NCBI RefSeq assembly: GCF_036850765.1
Contig: NC_089491.1
Span: forward strand, 189,641,520-189,705,519
Length of the DNA: 64,000 nt
Reading direction: 5' to 3'
Source of the DNA: Saccopteryx bilineata
Lineage: Eukaryota > Chordata > Mammalia > Chiroptera > Emballonuridae
Numbering within the stretch: the stretch's first letter is position 1; every line of letters begins with the position of its first letter. Made by a program: the position numbers and the translations under genes. Below, in pieces: positions 34,570-43,870 of the stretch. The notes under the pieces are model-generated. The model worked only from the letters and a program-made list of their open reading frames with translations. It had not been told where the DNA came from and made no database searches.

Positions 34570-34670
34570 ACCCAGTTTTTAGACCCCACATTTTATGGAA
34601 AAAATGTTGCATCTTATACATGGGGAAATATGGTACTACAGTTCTGTTGGTGGGCATTTATTATCTCCAA

Positions 34671-35805
34671 TTTTTTTTTATTTAGACAATTAAATTTAAC
34701 AGGGTGACATTGGTCAACCAGAGTACATAGTGTAAGGTATTTTTCCCCACCGAGAAGGAAGGAAGGGGTGTAGCCACCAAGTGTGGAATAGTAAAGGCTT
34801 TATTCAGTACAGAGCATTTCTCGGGCGAGATTCACTGGCCCGGAAGATGGAGGTCAGGAAAATCATGCATGGAGAGACTGCGTGGGCAAATTTAAAAGGG
34901 TCCTCTAAGTCAGGCTAATATGACCTAGCAAAATCTCACTGGCTGACAGTCAGTTGCTTTTTTCCCAAGGATTCCTGCAAAGTCTCTTTTGGTGCGCTTG
35001 GTTGTGGGTGGTCCTAGCCAAAGTTCGTAGGTCTGACCTTTCCCCATTATCCACCGACTTTACACTTAGATTTAGAGAAAACATCTCCACATCACTTGGA
35101 CAGTCGATTATGCTGTATATCCAACACCCAAAGTAAAATCATCCTTCGTCACCCCACTCCCCTCCACTCCTCCCTTCTCTTTCCCCTGGTAACCACCACA
35201 CTCTTGTTCATGTCCTCAAGTCTCATTTTTATGTCTCACCTATGTATGGAATCATACAGTTCTTAGCTTTTTCTGATTTACTTATTTTACTCAGTATAAT
35301 GTTATCAAGGTTCATCCATGTTGTCATAAATGATATTATTATTCATCATTTGTTATGGTTGAATAGTATTCCATTGTATATATGTACCACATCTTCTTTA
35401 TCCAATCCTCTATTGAGGGGCATTTTGGTTGTTTCCATGTCTTGGCCACTGTGAATAATGCTGCGAAGAACATGGGGGTACATGTGTCTTTACATACCAA
35501 TGTTTTTGAGTTTTAGGGATATATACCTAGCAGAGGGATTGCTGGGTCATATGATAGTTCTATTCTCAATTTTTTGAGTAAGAACCATACTTTCTTCCAT
35601 AATGGTCATACTAATTTATGTTCCCACCAATAGTAAATGAGGGTTCTTTTTTCTCCGCAGCTTCTTCAGCACTTGTTATTACCTGTCTTGTTGATAATAG
35701 CTAATCTAACAGGTGTGAGGTGGTATCTCATTGTAGTTTTGATTTGCATTTCTCTAATAGCTTGTGAAAATGAGCATCTTTTCATATATATATTGGATTT
35801 TTTTT
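34671..35805 (-). mobile_element. L1 3' end, 5'-truncated, holding a solo LTR
   Basis: Poly(T) at about 34671, then L1 3'UTR, then ORF2 C-terminal text to about 35805. It is more diverged than the L1s at 38472 and 62484. A solo LTR splits the 3'UTR at 34731-35064. Confidence 0.8.
34731..35064 (-). repeat. Solo LTR in L1 3'UTR
   Basis: A ~334-bp block from TGTAAGG to CTTTACA splits the L1 text. On the - strand it has AATAAA (complement at 34799-34804, 'actgaataaagcctttac'), so the LTR reads leftwards. Flanks share only TAG, so the TSD is degraded. The family was not identified. Confidence 0.65.
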
Positions 35806-35837
35806 TAAAGATTTCTTTTTTTTTCTTAAAATTTTTT

Positions 35838-36045
35838 TGCCTGACCCGTGGTGGCACAGTGGATAACGCGTCGACCTGGAAATGCTGAGGTCACCAGTTC
35901 AAAACCCTGGGCTTGTCTGGTCAAGGCACATATGGGAGTTGATGCTTCCAACTCCTCCCCCTTCTCTCTCTCTGTCTCTCTCTCTCTCTCCTCTCTAAAA
36001 GTGAATAAAGAAAAAAAGAAAAGAAAAAATTAAAAAAAAAAATTT
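35838..36045 (+). mobile_element. Short Rhin-type SINE
   Basis: Forward SINE 'cctgacccgtggtggcacagtggataacgcg', CT-rich body and A-rich tail. It lies next to a reverse SINE of the same family at 36046-36223. Confidence 0.9.
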
Positions 36046-36223
36046 TAATTTTATTTATTCACTTTAGAGAGGAGAGAGAAAGGGGGGGGCGGAGAGGAGA
36101 GAGAGACAGAGAGAGAAGGTGGAGAGGAGCTGGAATGCATCAACTCCCAAGCCCAGGGTTTCGAACCAGCGACCTCAGCATTTCCAGGTCGATGCTTTAT
36201 CCACTGTGCCACCACATGTCAGG
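36046..36223 (-). mobile_element. Short Rhin-type SINE, inverted partner
   Basis: Reverse SINE ending 'gccaccacatgtcaggc'. Together with 35838-36045 it forms a tail-to-tail inverted pair that could fold into a hairpin in any transcript. Confidence 0.9.
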
Positions 36224-36229
36224 CGATTT

Positions 36230-36451
36230 TTTTATTTTAATTTTTTAAGTGATTGGAGGAGAGATAGATAGACTCCCCCATGTTCCCTAACCAAGATCCA
36301 TCCAGAAACTTCTGTCTGAGGCCAGTGCTCTGCCCATCTGGGGCCATGCTCATAACCGAGATATTCTTAATGCCTGATGTGAAGGCTCTATGGAGCCATC
36401 CTAAGTCCCTGGGGCCAATGCTCTCCAATTGAGCTATGGCTACGGGAGTAG

Positions 36452-36500
<49 letters not shown>

Positions 36501-36612
36501 GGAGAGGAGGAGAAGCAGATGGTTGCTTGTCCTGTGTGCTCTGACTAGGAATCGAACCCAGGACTTCCACATACCAGTTGATGCTCTACCACTGAGCCAA
36601 CCAGTCAGGGCC
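36230..36612 (-). mobile_element. Long tRNA-headed SINE
   Basis: Reverse SINE: T-rich tail at 36230, body, a (GA)n expansion at 36458-36494, head ending 'gccaaccagtcagggcc' at 36612. Confidence 0.85.
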
Positions 36613-36930
36613 TCTGATATTTTGATATTATAAATGGTAATGCTATGAACATTCTGGTACATGTCTCCTGATGCATAGGAATTTCTCTAAGGTACATATA
36701 TAAATCTAGGAGTGAAACTTCTGGTTGTAAGGTATGCACATTTAATTTTTAAGTAATGTCAAATTATTTTTCAAAGTGCTTATACCAATTTAGAGTCCCT
36801 CTATCAGTGAATGACAGTTACTTATGACTCTGAATCCTTGCTAACACTAGGTATTGTCAGGTTTTGCCAATTGGGTTCAAACTATTAATAAAAGATGTGT
36901 AAAATTGTACTATATAGTTAATATTTCAAC
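36613..36930 (-). mobile_element. Ancient L1 fragment
   Basis: Text 'gctatgaacattctggtacatgtctcc' and 'aaagtgcttataccaatttagagtcc' is typical of old L1 ORF2/3'UTR in reverse orientation. It was split from the sequence before 34671 by younger insertions. Confidence 0.6.
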
Positions 36931-37964
36931 TGAATTCACAGGACTCCTATTCAAATATTCCTTTTGCTTGTCCCTTATTTTAAGAAAAATAGAAAGCTTT
37001 GTATTTTAAAAAATGACATGAAAGCATTTTACTTTTGGGTTTCCACTGAAAATATATCACAGTTTTTGAAGGGGGGAAAGGAGACATTTGTGTAATTTAA
37101 AGGCTGGAAAGATGTTCAAAAGATGAGATGAATGGCCACTTACTCATGGCGATGCAGCAACTAAGTTTCATGCAGATAAGAATCTAGATAAAATGTATCA
37201 TGTGTAGAACTAATTGCAAGACATTTCATTCAGCCTAGAAACAAACTTAATCTTCTCTCTTTCAGTTTCTTCTTTTGCCTTATTCCTCCTGGTTGCTTTT
37301 TGCTTCTTTTGCAGCTTTTTAATAATAGCTGTCATTCATATCATGAGCTCTGAAAACATAATGTTACACTTGGGTGTTCAAAACTAGCTATGCAATCTAG
37401 GGTTTTAGATAATGTAGGGCTACCTTTCTCACAGTGTCATGGTGAGGAATAAATTAGGTACTGTAACGGGCATGGCTCTTGGCACACTTCAAAGTATGAT
37501 GGGCCCTATCTCACCTTCTAAATGGTAGCCTATACATCAGACTATAAAAATTTTTTAGTCCATAAAATTTTCTTTTTCTAGAATTACTTCTCTTCACTAA
37601 TTTCCAGGGAAAATCAAGTGCACTTAGAAATCATTCCTAATTTCTCCCCTCTTACCATTGCTTCTTAGAGATTTCTGCCTTGCAGCTAACATTCTTTGTA
37701 AAAGTAATAGTAGCTTCATGAATCTGTGTCCATGAACAGTGCCTCACCCAAGCTGATATTTTGCAAACTTGAAATCATCAGTCCCTCCCCCTCCACCAAA
37801 GCTTGCAATAATCAAGCTACAAATGAAAGGGAATGCATTAGCTCTGGGCAGTTGGAAGGCTCTCTGGCTCACTTTTCTTCCTATCACTATCCTGCTTCAT
37901 GTCTTACTTAACTCATGTGTCTTCTTCCCCTGGTTCTGACCTAAGATAGACAGCTAAATCTTTT
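36931..37964. other. No gene recognised
   Basis: About 1 kb of single-copy-looking AT-rich sequence without a convincing ORF or repeat family. It could hold conserved non-coding sequence upstream of FLT3, but that cannot be judged from one species. Confidence 0.45.
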
Positions 37965-38462
37965 AAAAACTTAATTGTGATAAAATGCATACAATATAGT
38001 TTACCATTGTAATCTTTTTAAAGTGTACAATTCAGCAGTGTTAAGTACATGCACATTGATGTGCAACCATCACCACCATTCATCTTCAGAACTCCCTTCA
38101 CTTTTCAAAACTGTAACTCTGAACCCATTAAACAACACCACCCTTCTTCATCTGTTTCTATGAAATTGACTACTCTAGGTGCCTCATATACATAGAATCA
38201 TATAGTTTTTGTATTTTTGTGACTGGCTTACTTCACTTAGTATGTCCTCAAGGTTCTTCCATGTTGTAGCATGTGTTAGCATTTCTTCCATTTTTAAGGC
38301 TGAATAAAATTCCATTATATGTATATACCACTTTTTTATTATTATGCATTCATTTAGTTTTGCTTATCCATTTATTTGTGGGTGGATATCTGGGTTGCTT
38401 AATCTTTTGGCTATTATGAATATATTGTTATAAACACAGATGTACAAGTATCTCTTCATGAC
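37965..38462 (-). mobile_element. Ancient L1, interrupted by a younger L1
   Basis: Old L1 3'UTR to ORF2 text in reverse ('acaattcagcagtg', 'gaatcatatag', 'ggctgaataaaattcc'). The old copy continues at 46306-46430 ('ggggtatatattcaaaagtgg'), so the L1 at 38472-46296 inserted into it. Confidence 0.75.
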
Positions 38463-38471
38463 CCTACTTTT
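38463..38471 (+). repeat. Left 9-bp TSD of the near-intact L1
   Basis: cctactttt, matching 46297-46305, at the poly(T) end of the L1. Confidence 0.65.
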
Positions 38472-38720
38472 TTTTATAATTTTATAATTTTATTTTTTTA
38501 ATGGGGTGACATCAATAAATCAGGATACATATATTCAAAGATAACAAGTCCAGGTTATCTTGTCGTTCAATTATGTTGCATACCCACCACCCAAAGTCAG
38601 ATTGTCCTCTGTCACCTTCTATCTTGTTTTCTTTGTGCCCCTCCCACCCCCTATCCCTCTCCCATTCCCCCCTCCCCCCCGTAACCACCACACTCTTATC
38701 AATGTCTCTTAGTTTTACTA

Positions 38721-41700
38721 TTATGTCCCACCTACGTATGGAATAATACAGTTCCTGTTTTTTTCTGATTTACTTATTTCGCTTCGTATCATGTTATCAA
38801 GATCCCACCATTTTGCTGTAAATGTTCCGATGTCATCATTTCTTATGGCTGAGTAGTATTCCATAGTGTATATGTGCCACATCTTCTTTATCCAGTCATC
38901 TATTGATGGGCTTTTTGGTTGTTTCCATGTCCTGGCCACTGTGAACAATGCTGCAATAAACATGGGGCTGCATGTGTCTTTACGTATCAATGTTTCTGAG
39001 TTTTGGGGATATATACCCAATAGAGGGATTGCTGGGTCATAAGGTAGTTCTATTTTCAGTTTTTTGAGGAACCACCATACTTTCTTCCATAATGGTTGTA
39101 CTACTTTACATTCCCACCAACAGTGTATGAGGGTTCCTTTTTCTCCACAGCCTCTCCAACATTTGCTATTACCTGACTTGCTAATAACAGCTAATCGAAC
39201 AGTTGTGAGGTGGTATCTCATTGCCGTTTTGATTTGCATTTCTCTAATAGCTAAAGAAGATGAGCATCTTTTCATATATCTGTTGGCCATTTGTATTTCT
39301 TTCTGGGAGAAGTGTCTATTCATATCCTCTTCCCATTTTTTTATTGGATTGTTTGTTTGTTTGTTGTTGAGTTTTATGAGTTCTTTGTATATTTTGGATA
39401 TTAGGCCCTTATCTGAGCTGTTGTTTGAAAATATCATTTCCCATTTAGTTGGCTTTCTGTTTATTTTGTTATCAGTTTCCCTTGCTGAGCAAAAACTTCT
39501 TAGTCTGATGTAGTCCCATTCATTAATTTTTGCCTTCACTTCTCTTGCCATTGGAGTCAAATTCATAAAATGCTCTTTAAAACCCAGGTCCATGAGTTGA
39601 GTACCTATGTCTTCTTCTATGTACTTAATTGTTTCAGGTCTTATGTTTAGATCTTTGATCCATTTTGAGTTAATTTTTGTAAAGGGGGAGAGACTGTAGT
39701 CCAGTTTCATTCTTTTGCATGTGGCTTTCCAGTTTTCCCAGCACCATTTATTGAAGAGGCTTTCTTTTCTCCATTGTGTGTTGTTGGCCCCTTTATCAAA
39801 AATTATTTGACTATATATATGTGGTTTTATTTCTGGACTTTCTATTCTGTTCCATTGGTCTGCGTGTCTATCTTTCTGCCAATACCATGCTGTTTTGATT
39901 GTCGTGGCCCTATAATAGAGTTTGAAGTCAGGTATTGTTATGCCCCCAGCTTCATTCTTTTTCTTTAGGATTGCTTTGGCTATTCGGGGTTTTTTATAGT
40001 TCTATATAAATCTGATGATTTTTTGCTCTATTTCTTTAAAAAATGTCATTGGAATTTTGATGGGAATTGCATTAAATTTATATATTGCTTTGGGTAATAT
40101 AGCCATCTTGATTATATTTATTCTTCCTAGCCAAGAACAAGGTATATTCTTCCATCTCATTATATCTTTTTCGATTTCCCTTAACAATGGTTTATAGTTT
40201 TCATTATATAAGTCCTTTACATTCTTTGTTATGTTTATTCCTAAGTATTTTATTTTTTTTGTTGCAATCGTGAAGGGGATTATTCTTTTGAGTTCCTTCT
40301 CAGTTGTTTCATTGTTGGCATATAGAAAGGCTATTGACTTCTGTATGTTAATTTTGTATCCTGCGACCTTACTGTATTGGCTTATTGTTTCTAGTAGTCT
40401 TTTTGTGGATTCTTTGGGGTTTTCGATGTATAGGATCATATCATCTGCAAAAAGTGATACCTTTACTTCTTCTTTTCCGATATGGATGCCTTTTATTTCT
40501 TTGTCTTGTCTGATTGCTGTGGCGAGAACCTCTAGTACCACATTAAATAAGAGTGGAGAGAGTGGACAACCCTGTCTTGTTCCTGATTTAAGGGGGAAAG
40601 CCTTCAGTTTAGTGCCATTTAATATGATGTTAGCTGATGGTTTATCATATATGGCCTTTATCATGTTGAGATATTTTCCTTCTATACCCATTTTGTTGAG
40701 AGTCTTAAACATAAAATTGTGTTGTATTTTATCGAAAGCCTTTTCTGCATCTATTGATAAGATCATGTGGTTTTTGTTCTTTGTTTTGTTGATATGGTGT
40801 ATTACATTAACCGTTTTACGTATGTTGAACCATCCTTGAGATTCTGGGATGAATCTGACTTGATCATGATGTATTATTTTTTTAATATGTTGTTGTATTC
40901 GATTTGCTAGTATTTTGTTTAGTATTTTAGCATCTGTATTCATTAGAGATATTGGTCTGTAGTTTTCTTTTTTTGTGCCATCCTTGCCTGGTTTTGGGAT
41001 GAGGGTTATGTTGGCCTCATAAAATGTGTTTGGAAGTATTGCTTCTTCTTCAATTTTTTGGAAGACTTTGAGTAGAATAGGAACCAAGTCTTCTTTGAAT
41101 GTTTGATAAAATTCGCTGGTATAGCCGTCAGGGCCTGGACTTTTATTTTTGGGGAGGTTTTTAATGGTTTTTTCTATTTCTTCTCTACTGATAGGTCTGT
41201 TTAGGCTTTCTGCTTCTTCTTGACTCAGTCTAGGAAGGTTGTATTTTTCTAGGAATTTATCCATTTCTTCTAGGTTGTTGAATTTAGTGGCATAAAGTTT
41301 TTCATAGTATTCTACAATAATTCTTTGTATATCTACGGTGTCCGTGGTGATTTCTCCTCTTTCATTTTGGATTTTGTTTATATGAGTTCTTTCTCTTTTT
41401 TCCTTGGTAAGTCTTGCCAAGGGTTTGTCAATTTTGTTGATCTTTTCAAAGAACCAGCTCCTTGTTCTATTAATTTTTTCTATAGTTTTTCTGTTCTCTA
41501 ATTCATTTATTTCTGCTCTGATTTTTATTATCTCCTTTCTTCGGCTGGTTTTGGGTTGTCTTTGTTCTTCTTTTTCTAGTTCCTTAAGGTGGGAAGTTAA
41601 GTGGTTCACTTGGGCTCTCTCTTGTTTGTTCATATATGCCTGAAGCGATATGAACTTCCCTCTTATCACTGCTTTTGCTGCATCCCATAGATTCTGATAT

Positions 41701-42548
41701 GTCGTATTGTCATTTTCATTAGTCTGTATATATCTTTTGATCTCTGCACTTATTTCTTCTTTGACCCATTCATTTTTTAAAAGTATGTTGTTTAGTTTCC
41801 ACATTTTTGTGGGATTTTTTTCCTCTTTTTTGCAGTTGAATTCTAGTTTCAAGGCTTTATGATCAGAAAATATGCTTGGTACAACTTCAATTTTTCTGAA
41901 TTTGCTGATATTGTTTTTGTGGCCCAACATATGGTCAATTCTTGAGAATGATCCATGTACACTGGAGAAAAATGTATATTCAGTCACTTTGGGATGAAAT
42001 GTCCTGTAGATGTCTATCATATCCAGGTGCTCTAGTGTTTTGTTTAAGGCCACTATGTCTTTGTTGATTCTCTGTTTGGATGACCGATCTAGAGCCGTCA
42101 GCGGTGTATTGAGGTCTCCAAGTATGATTGTATTTTTGTCAGTTTTTGTTTTAAGATCAATAAGTAGCTGTCTTATATATTTTGGTGCTCCTTGGTTTGG
42201 TGCATATATATTAAGAATTGTTATGTCTTCTTGATTCAGTGTCCCCTTAGCCATTATGAAATGGCCATTTTTGTCTCTAAGTACTTTTCCTGTCTTGTAG
42301 TCAGCATTATCCGATATGAGTATTGCTACACCTGCTTTTTTTTGGATGTTATTTGCTTGGAGTATTGTTTTCCAGCCTTTCACTTTGAATTTGTTTTTAT
42401 CCTTGTTACTTAGATGAGTTTCCTGTAGGCAGCATACAGTTGGATTTTCTTTTTTAATCCATTCTGCTACTCTGTGCCTTTTTATTGGTGAGTTTAATCC
42501 ATTTACATTTAGTGTAATTATTGATACTTGTGAGTTCCCTATTGCCAT
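38721..42548 (-). pseudogene. L1 ORF2 with one in-frame stop
   Basis: From ATG 42548 ([18 protein letters not shown]) to the stop at 38721 is 1,276 codons including the stop, the usual L1 ORF2 length. It is in frame throughout except for TAG at about 40002-40004, where the sister copies encode Trp in FIWN(Y/Q)K. N-terminal endonuclease: [20 protein letters not shown], and [10 protein letters not shown] with the catalytic His. RT: motif with [11 protein letters not shown] and the FADDMILY active site. C-terminus: cysteine motif [20 protein letters not shown] read 39711-40001 by hand and found no other stop. Enzymatic parts up to the thumb are complete. Confidence 0.9.
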
Positions 42549-42778
42549 TTTATATCTTGCTTTCTGTTAGTTTTGTGTCTTGTTTGATCCTTCTCTTTCG
42601 TTTTTCTATCTTTTGTTTTTATTTGGTTGTATTCCATACATCTTTCCTCTGTTGCTATCTTTTTTATCTCATGTGCTTCTGTGGTGGTTTTTTCAATGGT
42701 GGTTACCTTTGAGTAATGAAAAGGGTCCCTACCCTGTTCATTGTAGCGAACTATTTTGTGAGTACTTTTGCACTCCAT
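42539..42778 (-). other. 79-codon inter-ORF reading frame
   Basis: Between ORF1 (ends 42875) and ORF2 (starts 42548) lies an open frame of 79 codons that overlaps the ORF2 start by ten bases. The product would be Lys/Thr/Glu-rich with no domain recognised. The inter-ORF gap (326 bases) is far larger than in the composites (about 56-58). It may be a chance frame in A-rich DNA, so I give it low weight as a gene. Confidence 0.25.
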
Positions 42779-42874
42779 CGTCCTTTGCTACTGTTAATCT
42801 CCGTCTTCTCCCCCTCTTTCTTTTTGTTGTTGTCACAGTTTAAATTTGGTTTTATTGTGTTCTTCTTGGAGCTT

Positions 42875-43870
42875 TTACTTGTGGCTCTGTTTTTTTTTGT
42901 TCTTTGTATCTGATTGGAGAACCCCCTTTAGTAATTCCTGGAGTGGGGGTTTTCTGATGATAAATTCCCTCATCTTTTCTGTATCTGTGAATGTTTTTAT
43001 TTCTCCTTCGTATTTGAAGGATAGCTTTGATGGGTATAGTATTCGTGGCTGAAAGTTCCTCTCTTTCAGGACTCTAAATATTGGGGTCCACTCCCTTCTA
43101 GCTTGTAGAGTTTCTGCTGAGAAATCTGATGATAATCTAATGGGCCTTCCTTTATATGTTGTATTCTTCTTTTCCCTGGCTGCCTTGAGAATTTTTTCTT
43201 TGCTGTTGGTTTGTGTCAATTTCATTATGATATGCCTTGGAGTAGGTTTGTTGGGGTTAAGAAAACTTGGAGTTCTGTTTGCTTCTTGAACTTGAGGCTT
43301 TAGTTCTTTCCACAGGCTTGGGAAGTTCTCATCAATTATTTGTTTAAGTATGTTCTCCATTCCATTTTCTCTCTCTTCTTCCTCTGATATACCTATTATT
43401 CTTATGTTATTCTTTTTGATGGAGTCAGATAATTCTTGTAGGGCTATCTCATTTTTTTAAATTTTTGAGTCTCTTTCTTCTTCTCTCTGTTGTGCCTCAA
43501 GTTGCTTGTCTTCTATTTCACTAATCCTCTCTTCTATCTGACCTGTTCTATTAGCTAAGCTTGTTACTTCGTTTTTCAGCTCGTGAATTGAGTTTTTCAT
43601 CTCTGTTTGATTTGTTTTTATAGTTTCAATTTCCTTGGACATATATTCTTTGTGTTCATGGAGTTGTTTTCTGAGCTCCCTATATTGCCTTTCTGTGTTT
43701 TCTTGTATATCTCGGAGGATTTTTAGGATTTCTATCTTGAATTCTCTGTCATTTAGCTCCAAGGTTTCCAATATATTAAATTTTTTCTCCATAGATTTTT
43801 CCTCATCTAGCTGTGTTACCTCTCTTTCTTTTGTATCCATGATATTCAATTTTCTCTTCCTTAATGGCAT
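42875..43870 (-). pseudogene. L1 ORF1 with one in-frame stop
   Basis: From ATG 43870 (MPLRKRKLNIMDTKEREVTQ) to the stop at 42875 is 332 codons in one frame. A TAA at 43457-43459 is the only internal stop. Order: basic N-terminus, coiled coil (about residues 40-135), RRM-like domain beginning IRIIGISEEEERENG after the stop, and a C-terminal domain (REWTPIFRVL, SKLSFKYEGEIKTF). ORF1p forms trimers, binds L1 RNA and is essential for retrotransposition. The stop sits between the coiled coil and the RNA-binding domains. Confidence 0.9.

Larger units (their letters stand above)
23809..34633 (-). mobile_element. pogo/Tigger-like DNA transposon, split by nested insertions
   Basis: Terminal inverted repeats CCATATCTCCCATGTAT (left) and ATACATGGGGAAATATGG (right, the complement reads CCATATTTCCCCATGTAT) are bounded by TA on both sides, as in the Tc1/mariner/pogo superfamily. 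The interior on the - strand is a decayed DDE_1-type transposase. A solo LTR inserted at 25517, and composite B inserted into that LTR. Without those the element is about 1.8 kb. Confidence 0.85.
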
